Assembly (NCBI GenBank): GCA_963795715.1 | Contig: CAWCIY010000003.1 | Location: 682,001 to 746,000 of the forward strand | Length of the DNA stretch: 64,000 bases | Source of the DNA: JAFEDN01 sp963795715 | Lineage (GTDB): Bacteria; Pseudomonadota; Gammaproteobacteria; Coxiellales; Coxiellaceae | Direction of reading: 5' to 3' | Shown: piece by piece, positions 43,256-52,597 of the stretch | Layout of the letters: each line of letters begins with the position of its first letter | Numbering within the stretch: the first letter of the stretch is position 1 | Notes under the pieces: model-generated | What the model saw: only the letters and a program-made list of their open reading frames with translations | Told to the model about the DNA's origin: nothing | Databases searched by the model: none | Translations under genes and position numbers: made by a program

Positions 43256-44908
43256 ATGAACGGTAAAATGAGCTTTATGCAACAATTGAATAAATTGGCT
43301 GACAGTGATCAGGAAGATTATCGTAGGCTTAGTGAAAAACTACCCAGAAAAATAAATATCACAGCAGGCATTATTTTGACCTCACACGGTCTGCATTAAC
43401 CACTATTTTTAATAGATTTTATCCTGGAGAGCAAGCGATCTCATCTACAGGCCTTTCAGCCGACTTGGCTGAAGTAGCTCGCCGGTGCCTGTTGGCAGCA
43501 AAAACCCAGAAATTTTAATAGTCAGTCCTAAAGCTTTGATTTACACCAAGCATGGTATTGCCTCGGCCTATCTAAATGCTCCTTTCGATTTACAGCCTTA
43601 TGCGGCAGCTTATCGTTTGTGGGTGCGATCCCAGATCGTGGCTACAGAACGTAGTTTTTATGCTTTGGAAAGAGAGGGTGATGATTTTCTTCGTGATTTT
43701 AATCTCGATACTATAATTTGGCTGGCGATACGTGCCTCCAAAGAAGTATTAGCAAAAAAATGGGACCCTGAAACCCGGCGCGAGGCTGCGTGCCGGGAAC
43801 AATTATTGGCATTGGGTCGTCGTAAAATGGCTCGAAAAGAATCTGCGGAGGAAAAAGACCCAATTATTTTACAAGCTTTGTACGAAGCTTTGTACACCGT
43901 AATCGTCGACGGAGGAGGGATGGAAGATTTTGCCGACAAGAAGATGAATTGCTGCTCAGAATGGATAGTGTGCAGGACTTTTGTAGTGATCTTATTAAAC
44001 TCCATCCGAAAATTAGAAGGCGCGAATAATTACAGGAATCAATTTTGAAATGATTGCGCCAGAGAATTTGCATCGATGGCTGGCTAAAGCACTGCGATGG
44101 AATGAGATTCAGGGATGACTCCAGATATGATTCAGACTTCAAAATTTTAAAATTTTGTCTGGTAGAACAGGAAAAATTAAAAAATATTTCTTTATTGACC
44201 AATGAAGATTTGACTATTGAAGACACTTACGAGGTTCTTAGAACAAAATTTAATTGAATTATACCACAACTCTTTTCTTCGCAAGGTGCACTTTTAGAAG
44301 CATTTAACTTTATCTTGGCAATCGAAAGGGAAAATGAGCAGCGATATCAAAGTATGCAGGATCAGCTAGTGGCTGCATGTCAGTTTTTTCATTGGGGTCC
44401 TGATTGGATAGATCCAAGCAACGGGAAGTTATTGTCTAGGAGTTTAGTGTGGATTTACGATTATCTAAATCTAACTTTGCGCCACGCATGTGAAAATGAA
44501 AACCTACGGCGGTTTTTTTCTAAAAAGATAAAAGCCTTTTCCGCTAGTCCATATCAAGATTTTTTAAATTACGCAGGAGCGCCTCCGCAATTCCAATTCA
44601 AAGATAATGAAGATCAGCATTTTGTGAAAGAAGAATGCATCGTAAAACCGCGACCCAAGCAGCAGTTATCCTTTGGAGTTTTTAGCGGAAGAAAATCGGT
44701 CATGGTGGAACCACCCAAGCCAGTTGTTGATAATACTCAGTGTATTAATGCTCTAAGCACCAAAACTAAAATCGTCGCCGAAGTATATAATGTCCTGTCG
44801 CAAATTCATGCAGAATTAAAAGAACTTTATCCTAGGACTGATGACCTAGTAGAATCAATCAAAAACGCCCGTGCGGAGACTACCAAAGGGAAGAATAAAT
44901 TTATCTAA
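43256..44908 (+). pseudogene. Orphan gene broken into several frames
   Basis: A chain of open pieces on one strand adds up to about 550 codons: MNGKMSFMQQLNKLADSDQED from 43256, a shift near 43375, a long piece 43485-44048, pieces around 44050-44257, and a final 197-codon piece to 44908. Good protein-like composition carries across the joins and no piece has its own ribosome site, so one gene with several indels is likely. The C-terminal piece has FFHWGPDWIDPSNGKLLS and VYNVLSQIHAELKELYP. No family is recognised. It is divergent from the DUF3579 gene. Confidence 0.6.
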
Positions 44909-44973
44909 GTATGTTAATGCAGGCACAGTGCTCCCCCACGGCAATCGGGCCAAAACTTAATCAAATAAGCTTC

Positions 44974-45170
44974 AATTTATCCCATACACCGTGAATATTT
45001 TCCGCCTACGCCAAGGGTGCTGCGGATGGATCGCATTTGGGGTCCTGCCAGACTCCACTTTTCCGATTTTTTCGAGTACAAAAAAACCGGAAAAGCTCCG
45101 TCTGTCACCCCGTAGCTAGCGCCTTGGCTACGGCGGAAAATATTCACTTGCAAATGCGTTTAGATTCGAA
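44974..45170 (-). repeat. Palindromic intergenic element (family A, copy 2, reversed)
   Basis: Ends GTGAATATTTTCCGCC (44991-45006) and GGCGGAAAATATTCAC (about 45132-45147) pair perfectly. Inside are GTAGC-GCCTTGGCTACGGCGG pieces shared with copy 1 and a CTTTTCCGATTTTTT/AAAAACCGGAAAAG stem. The outer flank TCAATTTATCCCATA on the left equals, reversed, the right flank of copies 1 and 3. Confidence 0.72.
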
Positions 45171-45217
45171 CGCTGAACACATAAAACTTAAACTTTGCCC
45201 CTATTGCCGTGAGTGCT

Positions 45218-45270
45218 ACCCGCAGAGGCTCCCCCTTTGAAAAAGGGGGATACAGGGGGATTTTTTTGCA
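45218..45270 (-). terminator. G/C-tract hairpin between convergent orphan genes
   Basis: CTCCCCCTTTGAAAAAGGGGGA (about 45228-45250) is followed by CAGGGGGATTTTTTT on the plus strand. The stem with a T-run would stop rightward transcription; the same tract occurs in repeat family D. It sits ten bases before the end of the large gene on the minus strand. Confidence 0.55.
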
Positions 45271-45279
45271 AGCCTAAAC

Positions 45280-48200
45280 CTACGCCGTAATTGCAGTAGT
45301 CGAAATAATGGCTTTTTCATCTTTTTTCGCAGTATCCACAACTTGGAATTTCTTTTGGGCCAAAGTTTCCAAATTGAATTCTGCATTGCCGGCGGTTAAA
45401 ATTACATAAGGCTTTTTATAGCGTATTTGCACTCCTTGACTGAGATCTTTTTCATTGACTCCCATCAAAACCGCTAAAGCGGATCGATTTTTATTTATTT
45501 CCAAGTTTAAATGGTTTCTAAATACAACTTTGGAATTAGCGCCGGATGTTGAAAAAATTCCTTCCTGATCTTCGATCGCCTTTCTAGTGTCAGACACTGC
45601 CATTAAAACTTTGCGTAATCTTTTCCCAAGATCTTCAGGTCCGACAAAAGCACCTAACTCATAGAATTTAAAATATTCTGTAACGGCGCCAAACCTTTGC
45701 TCGACCTGCGACTGTTTTGCATCCTTTTGATATTCTTCTTTTGCCCTCTGAAGACCGGTTTCAATAGCGGTGATTAAAGCTTTTATCTGCTCTTTGGTGA
45801 TGATTAAACCACCTACATCTTGTTTTTTTTCAATCGGCACAATCTGAGCAACTGATTGGGAAACAGCCGCAGGAGTCGGAGCAGTTTCCAAACGTTTAAG
45901 TTCCTCTAGTAAAGTTTGACTTTGAGCTGATAACAGAGTTATTTCTGTTTCAAGTGTTTTTAATTCTCTAACTAGTGGATCCCTAGCTGCCTTAAATTTC
46001 TCAAGGGCGTCATCTTTCTCTTTTTTCTTTGAATCTTTTTGCTGCACTAAGGTTTTGGCATTGTTTCTACTTCGCGTAAGTTCTGCATCAGTTTGTTGCC
46101 AATCGGAGTTTGGAAACCAGGAAAACCAGGGACGCAGATTTTTTTCCTTCTCTTCTAACTCAGGAATAATCTTTTTTTCTAAATTTTCAAGTTGCACAGC
46201 AGCTTCGTAGTGAGCGAGTTCAGTGTCTCGCCAGTATTTCTGAAGAGGGTTAACAATAGAATCAAATTGCAAATCAATTTCACTTTTTCGCTTTTGTTTG
46301 TTAGACAGAGAAGCTGTGGCATTGTTTAATTCTTTTTGTTTTTCAGCAAGTTTAGAATTGCCTGCCATAGTAATAATATGGCTTGAAGAATTTGATTTTT
46401 GCTCTAAAGTTTCCTCTTCTTCAAGAAACATTGCGGCAATTTTATCTGTCTGTTTTGTTTTGATTAGTTTACATATTTCCCAGGCTCTGTCTATACGAGG
46501 TTTATCTTTTTCGCTATATGCCTGTAATTTAACTATCGTTTCAAGCGCTTGACCAAACTGATCGGCTAGTTTTTCTGGAGTGATTTCTGCTTTAATTGCC
46601 ACTGCGGCGGTGGCTGCTTCAGAAATATGAGACATTATTAAATTGTCCTTAGGGAAATAACCTAAACTTTCAGTTTCAACATCATTTCTTCTAAAGATGA
46701 TCGGGCCATCCGCTTGTATTGTGTTTAATGAAGTTTGAACACTTTGAAGTGTCGCAGTAATATCCTGTAAAGATTCACTGGTTTTAGGGTTAAGTAACAC
46801 ACCTATTTCGCCAATGTCTTGTAATCCTTTCATTAATTTAGATTGTTGGTGCATATGTATGCGTATTTTTTCTAAATTTTCTAAGAGATTGCGGACAGCC
46901 TCATATAATTTTTGTTCGTCAGCAAGCAACTGTTTGCCCTTAAATCTTTCGGTAAATTTTAATAGTAAAATGTTAAGAACATTCTTGTCTTCTTTTTTTG
47001 GAGAAAGCAAATATTTTACCACTGTGAAAATTTCTTCATCAGAAACGACCTCTAATATATCTTTCATCTTCTTTTTGTTGGCCATTTCTTTGAATTGAGA
47101 ATAGGTCGTGCATTCATTAATTAATGTGGTTTTTGTGGTATTAGCGAAAATGTCACCAACGAATTTTCCAGTAGTAATTTCTAAAAGACCTTTAGATAAG
47201 TCATAACATATGCCATTTAGGCTATCATTTAGTTTTTTGGCATTGTCATAAATCACTTTTTGTTTATCTAATAAGGTCTTTCTAGCAAAATCCTCCTGTA
47301 GTTTGACTTGCATGTTATAAGCTAAAGCGATACAAGAATTACTGGGGTCTGAACTTTCGGAAAAAGGTTTAATAGTGGAAAATACTCTAATAACTTCTGA
47401 AAGTTCTTGCAAAATCTGGAAGGCAGTCTGAGTGTGACTGTCGCCTAGACTGATCGTTCTTTCGAATTCTTCCTTATAAGTCAGCACTATTCCCACAAAC
47501 AATACTTTAGGATCGGTAATATCTACCGATTCATGAGTCCATCTAAGCCAATCGACTTCTTTTTTAAAACGGTAATCATCGATGAGACTCATTAAACTGC
47601 TGGTAATAGCAAATTTAGGATAATGCACCACTTTAAAATAATCTGCCGGATTAATGATCGCAGTAGAAAGAGTCGACTTGGCGAAAAGGGCTTCGTATGC
47701 CGCTGCGGCAAGCCCCTTGGCAGGTTGTATTGACTTGGCTTCTTCTAAGGTAGTTGCTAAAGCTCGGCAGTGAATGGTTTTTAATTCAGAGTTTAAGGCG
47801 GAAAAAAATGTATGAACTTCTGAAGTATATTTAAGTTGGGTGCCATTACTCTTAACCTCTTGATTGTCATTTTCAGGTTGAGGTTGTTCTGATGATTGAA
47901 GAATAGGTTGGGTTTTTTGATCTTTAGTTTCTTTATCTTCTTTTGATTCTTTAGCTTCAGTTACTGTTGTTTGGCGGAGATGTAGTTCTAAATCTGCTAA
48001 TATTCCTTCGAATTTTCCTTGCATTTGTTCGTTTTTTAAAGCTTCTAACATTTGGTTGACATTGGAATTAATTTCAATTCCTTGCTCTTTAATCAATTTA
48101 TGGAAGCTATCCAAAGCTGTGAGATCTTTATACCATGAAGAGGCAGTCATTTCTTTGGTTATAGTGCCTTTTTCTAAAAGACCGTTACCCGCTCTACTAA

Positions 48201-49476
48201 TTGCATTGACAAGATTAGGCAAAGACTCAGTTAAGGTTTGAATCATTTCCAAAGTATTAATGAAGGAGGTGTTACCTAAAAAACCAGCCAATTCACCTAA
48301 AGTATTTGTAGCGTTGCGAATGTAATTTATTTCTTGGGTCAGAAGTTTTAATAAATTAGTTGCAGCGATAAAATCAGAGATGGCATTTAAAAATATTTTA
48401 TATTCTTTTTCAGCGAGATCATTATTTCGTCCGGGAAGATTTAATATGTCTTGTATATTGGGTTCTTGTAATTGTTCAAGGATATTCGTTTTGAGTTGAG
48501 CCAATTTATTGTTTAAAGCTATATTATCCGAAATTTCATTTTTTTCGATGAAAAGACCAATTCCAAACATGTATTTGGTAACAAACTCATAGCTGCTTTG
48601 ATCTACGATTAATTCTGCCAGCCCACCCAAAAGAAGTTTCTTTTTGCTAGCCAAATTTTGATAATTTTTGGCGTCGACCAGTATCTCGATATTTTTGGGG
48701 TCGGCTATACGCGTGGTGATATGAGGATTTTTAAAAGGGAGCAACCAAGTTTGTTGAGTGCAAAGGGATTGTAAGGTTTCCATTTGATCAGCACAAATGG
48801 GACTGAAATGCCTTAATAATTCCTTGGAATCATTAATTAAACAATTATCTAAATATTCTTTAGTTTTATTTAAAAAATTATCTATGCAATTTTGCAATTT
48901 ATGACTTCTACTTTGGGTTACTTTTTTATGTTCTAAAAATGCGGTACAAAGATCATTGAGTCGTTTTAACAGAAAACGCATGGTGAGATTACCGGATTCT
49001 CCTACAGGTATGGTTCGATCAATTGTCAAAAGGTAAGCAAACAAAGATGAAATAGCAAAAATTTTAGGATCTTTGATTTGTGTCGGATCACCGCCGCCTT
49101 TTACTTTAATATAGTTAAGTAAAATATCGCCTAACTGACTTAAAATAAGGTGCTTAAATTTAGGTTTTTCATTGACTAAAACAGTGGCATTGACCATCCA
49201 CAATTGGGCTTCGTCAGCAGTGAAAATATGTGTTTTATGTTTTTCGTCAAAATCATCATTATGAGTAATAATCCTGCAATAGTCCTTATACATTAAAGCA
49301 ATTGGGGAGTTTTCATCAGAAAAAAGTACTCTAATTCGTTTTAAACCTTGGATTCCTGGTGATTGGACTGCTCTGCTACCTTTACCTAATGCCCCCATTA
49401 TTTCTGTGACCGTGCCGGCAGCGTCAGAAACTTGTTTACCCATGTTGATCAATTTTACAAAATCAAATAGTTCCAT
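45280..49476 (-). CDS. Very large coiled-coil-like orphan protein (1398 residues)
   Basis: The protein starts MELFDFVKLINMGKQVSDAAG after a CGGATATG region with an AAGGAACACGG-like ribosome site. It has no signal peptide and no membrane segment. It is mostly helical, with a Lys/Glu/Gln-rich middle (TVTEAKESKEDKETKDQKTQP near residue 515) and a strong coiled coil near residues 1085-1220 (LAEKQKELNNATASLSNKQKRK, LENLEKKIIPELEEKEKNL). No known domain is recognised. Size, composition and orphan status resemble Dot/Icm-type effectors of intracellular Legionellales, but that is inference only. It is the longest gene in the window and is intact. Confidence 0.72.
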   Translation of the reverse strand: MELFDFVKLINMGKQVSDAAGTVTEIMGALGKGSRAVQSPGIQGLKRIRVLFSDENSPIALMYKDYCRIITHNDDFDEKHKTHIFTADEAQLWMVNATVLVNEKPKFKHLILSQLGDILLNYIKVKGGGDPTQIKDPKIFAISSLFAYLLTIDRTIPVGESGNLTMRFLLKRLNDLCTAFLEHKKVTQSRSHKLQNCIDNFLNKTKEYLDNCLINDSKELLRHFSPICADQMETLQSLCTQQTWLLPFKNPHITTRIADPKNIEILVDAKNYQNLASKKKLLLGGLAELIVDQSSYEFVTKYMFGIGLFIEKNEISDNIALNNKLAQLKTNILEQLQEPNIQDILNLPGRNNDLAEKEYKIFLNAISDFIAATNLLKLLTQEINYIRNATNTLGELAGFLGNTSFINTLEMIQTLTESLPNLVNAISRAGNGLLEKGTITKEMTASSWYKDLTALDSFHKLIKEQGIEINSNVNQMLEALKNEQMQGKFEGILADLELHLRQTTVTEAKESKEDKETKDQKTQPILQSSEQPQPENDNQEVKSNGTQLKYTSEVHTFFSALNSELKTIHCRALATTLEEAKSIQPAKGLAAAAYEALFAKSTLSTAIINPADYFKVVHYPKFAITSSLMSLIDDYRFKKEVDWLRWTHESVDITDPKVLFVGIVLTYKEEFERTISLGDSHTQTAFQILQELSEVIRVFSTIKPFSESSDPSNSCIALAYNMQVKLQEDFARKTLLDKQKVIYDNAKKLNDSLNGICYDLSKGLLEITTGKFVGDIFANTTKTTLINECTTYSQFKEMANKKKMKDILEVVSDEEIFTVVKYLLSPKKEDKNVLNILLLKFTERFKGKQLLADEQKLYEAVRNLLENLEKIRIHMHQQSKLMKGLQDIGEIGVLLNPKTSESLQDITATLQSVQTSLNTIQADGPIIFRRNDVETESLGYFPKDNLIMSHISEAATAAVAIKAEITPEKLADQFGQALETIVKLQAYSEKDKPRIDRAWEICKLIKTKQTDKIAAMFLEEEETLEQKSNSSSHIITMAGNSKLAEKQKELNNATASLSNKQKRKSEIDLQFDSIVNPLQKYWRDTELAHYEAAVQLENLEKKIIPELEEKEKNLRPWFSWFPNSDWQQTDAELTRSRNNAKTLVQQKDSKKKEKDDALEKFKAARDPLVRELKTLETEITLLSAQSQTLLEELKRLETAPTPAAVSQSVAQIVPIEKKQDVGGLIITKEQIKALITAIETGLQRAKEEYQKDAKQSQVEQRFGAVTEYFKFYELGAFVGPEDLGKRLRKVLMAVSDTRKAIEDQEGIFSTSGANSKVVFRNHLNLEINKNRSALAVLMGVNEKDLSQGVQIRYKKPYVILTAGNAEFNLETLAQKKFQVVDTAKKDEKAIISTTAITA

Positions 49477-49670
49477 ATCCGTGTTCCTTTTCTTAGATTA
49501 TTAACTCGTTCCACTTCTCTTAATCTAACTTTTAAATCCGTTGTCCCCAATTCGTCGTACTATTGATTTACACTTCCTGCTACAGTTTTTTTCTTTACAT
49601 GATTTTATTATCAACAGCTAACATTAACAAAATCTTAACTTTTAAAACTATCTCTAACTAAATTACGGTA

Positions 49671-50666
49671 TTGATAAAGCAGCTTGTATTAAATATATTC
49701 TTGAAAGGAAATTTATATGAGATTTTATTATTGTCAGCACCTACTTCAGTCCACGATTCTTTCTTTATCCGCTCAATGTCGGATTTACGCGTAGCGAAAG
49801 AATTTTTGCAACAGCATTTGCCCAAGGATTTAATGAGGGTATTGGATTTGAATGGCTTAGAAATCTGTAAAGATAAATTTCATCACGTGAATTTGAAAAG
49901 CAAAATCACTGATATGCTGTATCGAGCGCCGTTAAAAGAAGATTCAACTACTTTTTCTTATATCGCAGTGTTGGTAGAGCACCAATCTACGCCCCAAAAA
50001 ACGATGCCGCTGCGAGTTTTATCTTACGAAACGGCCATTATGCATCAGCATATGGAAAGATACGGGGTAGTGTCCTTAGTTTATTCAATCGTTTTTTATA
50101 ATGGTCGGTTGCCTTGGAACTATTCTTGCGACATAAAAGATTTAATCCAGGCGCCACAGGAACTCATCGAGCATTATGCCCTACAGCCATTTCAATTGGT
50201 GGACCTGAATCAGATTTCTGACCTGGAACTCAGGCGAAATCAGTGGGTGGGGGTGATGAGTTTGGCGATGAAACATGTCTATGATCGAGATATTTTGCCA
50301 GCATTGAGAGAAATGATGGATTTATTAAAGATTGTAGAAAAGCAGCGGGGAGGTGATTTGGTTTTGAGTTTATTGTATTATTTACATGAAAGAGGCGAAG
50401 TGAGTAATTTGCAGGAATTGCATAAATTAGTAGCTTCGGAGTTACCCACAGAAGGAGGCAGAGCTATGACTATAGCGGAAATGTTACGACAAGAAGGAAG
50501 ACAAGAAGGGAGACTTGAGGGCCTACAGACAGGTGAACATAATAAAAGTCTGACAATTGCTCGCAATCTCCTTCGTAAAGGAGTAAATCCCATGTTAGTA
50601 GCGGAGGCTACCGGCCTAGAGATGGTTACTATAAATGAAATGATGGAAGTCTTAGAAAAAGCTTAA
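49671..50666 (+). CDS. Rpn family recombination-promoting nuclease
   Basis: The protein matches the Rpn/YhgA group of PD-(D/E)XK nucleases: VHDSFFIRSMSDLRVAKEFLQQHLP, the catalytic region LKSKITDMLYRA and VLVEHQSTP, VLSYETAIMHQH, and the C-terminal EGRQEGRLEGLQTGEHNKS repeat region that precedes a short helix. Rpn proteins promote RecA-independent recombination and spread like mobile genes. The start is unsure: the frame opens at TTG 49671, while TTG 49731 gives the usual short N-terminus (SAPTSVHDSFF); the nearby ATG at 49718 is out of frame. A foldback element lies directly after it. Confidence 0.85.
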   Translation: MIKQLVLNIFLKGNLYEILLLSAPTSVHDSFFIRSMSDLRVAKEFLQQHLPKDLMRVLDLNGLEICKDKFHHVNLKSKITDMLYRAPLKEDSTTFSYIAVLVEHQSTPQKTMPLRVLSYETAIMHQHMERYGVVSLVYSIVFYNGRLPWNYSCDIKDLIQAPQELIEHYALQPFQLVDLNQISDLELRRNQWVGVMSLAMKHVYDRDILPALREMMDLLKIVEKQRGGDLVLSLLYYLHERGEVSNLQELHKLVASELPTEGGRAMTIAEMLRQEGRQEGRLEGLQTGEHNKSLTIARNLLRKGVNPMLVAEATGLEMVTINEMMEVLEKA

Positions 50667-50847
50667 ACCTAAATTCCGCAGTTGCCTCCGTAGCGAGAAG
50701 ACCTAGTGTGTTGAAGATTGAGGTTTTTTGGGGATTTTTTCCTGAAGCCGTACTCCTTCGTACGGTGAAGGAAAAAACCCCAAAAAAACCTCAAGATTCA
50801 ACACACTAGGTCTTCGCAGTAGGAGGCAACTGCGGAATTTAGGTTTA
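50665..50847. repeat. Long imperfect hairpin element (family B, copy 2)
   Basis: This 183-base foldback begins AAACCTAAATTCCGCAGTTG and ends with its complement. The centre CCGTACTCCTTCGTACGG and arms (GAAGACCTAGTGTGTTGA, TTGAGGTTTTTT) match copy 1 at 6162-6346. The stem starts at the last codon of the Rpn nuclease gene and overlaps its stop. It may end that transcript. Confidence 0.82.
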
Positions 50848-50880
50848 AGATACCTCCTGTCTTTAAAACATGATAGAATA

Positions 50881-51654
50881 ATGGTCATGAATCAAAGTCT
50901 ACAAGATCATCCGCGTCACCGCGGTATTTATTTGCTACCGAATTTGTTTACTATGGGGGCTTTATTTGCCGGCTTCTATGCAATTGTGGCGGCTACTCAA
51001 CACGCCTACGAGAATGCTGCTATTGCCATTTTCGTAGCCATTCTTTTGGACGGTTTAGATGGACGCATTGCCCGCTTAACTCATTCTGTCAGCTATTTCG
51101 GCGCGCAATTTGATAGCCTGTCCGATATGCTTTGTTTTGGCATTACACCGGCTTTAGTACTCTATGTTTGGGCGCTGTCCACTTTGGGAAAAGCGGGGTG
51201 GCTGATTTGTTTTATTTATACCGCGGCAACCGCCTTACGTTTGGCTCGGTTTAATACCCAGCTAGGCAAAGCTGATAAACGTTATTTTCAAGGATTATCG
51301 ACGACCCTTTCCGCTGGCTTTGTCGCCAGCTTGTTATGGACTTGTGTCCAGTATGAGATTGAAGGTCCGGCTGTAGCTTGGGAAGTAGGCGTCATCGCTT
51401 TATTGCTGGCCATTTTAAAAGTCAGCTCTATACGTTACCGTAGTTTTAAAGACTTCAATTTACGTGGCAATGTACCGTTTTTAGTGATTCCTATTATAGG
51501 GCTAATTCTCGCTATTATTTCTTATTACCCGCCTCCTATTTTCTTATTATTATTTTTTACTTATATTTTATCAGGCCCTTTGTCCGCCATCTTCCATCTT
51601 TTTAAGAAAAAGAAAATATTGGCTGAAAATCATGGTCCCCAATCACCTAATTGA
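50881..51654 (+). CDS. pssA: CDP-diacylglycerol--serine O-phosphatidyltransferase
   Basis: This integral membrane enzyme makes phosphatidylserine, the substrate of Psd. The 257-residue protein has the CDP-alcohol phosphotransferase motif DGLDGRIAR followed by GAQFDSLSD, with its four Asp residues, and about six to eight membrane segments. It is the membrane type common in alpha- and some gammaproteobacteria, not the PLD-like E. coli type. ATG at 50881 or 50887 may be used. It overlaps nadC by 23 bases. Confidence 0.93.
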   Translation: MVMNQSLQDHPRHRGIYLLPNLFTMGALFAGFYAIVAATQHAYENAAIAIFVAILLDGLDGRIARLTHSVSYFGAQFDSLSDMLCFGITPALVLYVWALSTLGKAGWLICFIYTAATALRLARFNTQLGKADKRYFQGLSTTLSAGFVASLLWTCVQYEIEGPAVAWEVGVIALLLAILKVSSIRYRSFKDFNLRGNVPFLVIPIIGLILAIISYYPPPIFLLLFFTYILSGPLSAIFHLFKKKKILAENHGPQSPN

Positions 51655-52471
51655 TCGTCAAGTGCTTCAGTCCATTCAGGAAGATGTGGGTGAAGGTGAT
51701 ATCAACGCGGCATTAATTCAGCCGCAAACCAACGCCCAGGCAGAAATAAAAGGGAGAGAGCCTGCTATCGTATGTGGCATACCTTGGGTCAACAGTGTTT
51801 TTCGGCAAATTGACCCTGCAGTTCAACTTCATTGGTTGGTGTCAGAAGGCCAAAGTGTGCAGCAAAATCAAATATGGTTACAACTTTCGGGTCCCGCGCG
51901 CGCTTTGTTGACAGGAGAGCGCTGCGCTTTGAATTGGTTACAAACTTTATCCGGGACTGCCACAAAGGTGCAACCATTCTTGGCTGCTCTTTCTGGATTA
52001 AAAACAGAGCTTCTGGACACTCGTAAAACAATTCCCGGTCTTCGTTGGGCGCAGAAATATGCGGTGCGTTGTGCCGGAGCAAGAAATCACCGCATGGGTT
52101 TATTTGATGCTTTTTTAATTAAAGAAAACCACATAACCGCTTGTGGTTCAATCAGTCTAGCTATTTTTAAAGCGAGGCAGGCTCAGCCGGGTAAACTAGT
52201 TGAAGTAGAAGTGGAATCTTTAATTCAGTTAGAAGAGGCGCTGTCAGCATGTGCCGATATTATCATGCTGGATAATTTCGATTTAACAGATATTCAACAG
52301 GCAGTAACCATTAATAAAAATCGAAGTAAATTAGAAGTTTCGGGCAATGTTACCCTAGAAAATATACGGCAAATAGCTGAAACCGGTGTGGATTATATTT
52401 CTGTCGGCTCATTAACTAAGCATGTCAGAGCTATTGATTTGTCGCTGCGATTTATTAGCTATTCCCGCTGA
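51632..52471 (+). CDS. nadC: Nicotinate-nucleotide pyrophosphorylase (carboxylating)
   Basis: NadC makes nicotinate mononucleotide from quinolinate and PRPP in NAD synthesis. The 279-residue protein has EDVGEGDINAALI, ALNWLQTLSGTAT, DTRKTIPGLRWAQKYAV and GGARNH-like GARNHRMGLFDAFLIKENH, then EVEVESLIQLEEAL, MLDNFD and ISVGSLTKH. The start lies within the pssA end. The stop codon is inside a strong terminator stem. Confidence 0.96.
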   Translation: MVPNHLIDRQVLQSIQEDVGEGDINAALIQPQTNAQAEIKGREPAIVCGIPWVNSVFRQIDPAVQLHWLVSEGQSVQQNQIWLQLSGPARALLTGERCALNWLQTLSGTATKVQPFLAALSGLKTELLDTRKTIPGLRWAQKYAVRCAGARNHRMGLFDAFLIKENHITACGSISLAIFKARQAQPGKLVEVEVESLIQLEEALSACADIIMLDNFDLTDIQQAVTINKNRSKLEVSGNVTLENIRQIAETGVDYISVGSLTKHVRAIDLSLRFISYSR

Positions 52472-52590
52472 AGGTAGCGGGAATAGCTTTGTTGTTCTTA
52501 TTCTTATCCTGCGCTCGGCAAAGCCGATGCTTGAAATGAAGGGGGAGACGCTCCGCTCTCTCCCCCTTACGATCCCTCATCAAGATGAGT
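52457..52590 (+). repeat. Repeat with stacked hairpins (family C, copy 2), including the nadC terminator
   Basis: AGCTATTCCCGCT (52457-52469) pairs with AGCGGGAATAGCT (52476-52488), followed by TTGTTGTTCTT; the nadC stop lies within the stem, so this is its likely terminator. Further on, AAGGGGGAGA with TCTCCCCCTT (about 52538-52567) completes a repeat that matches, in reverse, 13700-13815. It separates convergent nadC and ABC-transporter genes. Confidence 0.7.
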
Positions 52591-52597
52591 CTTCTCC

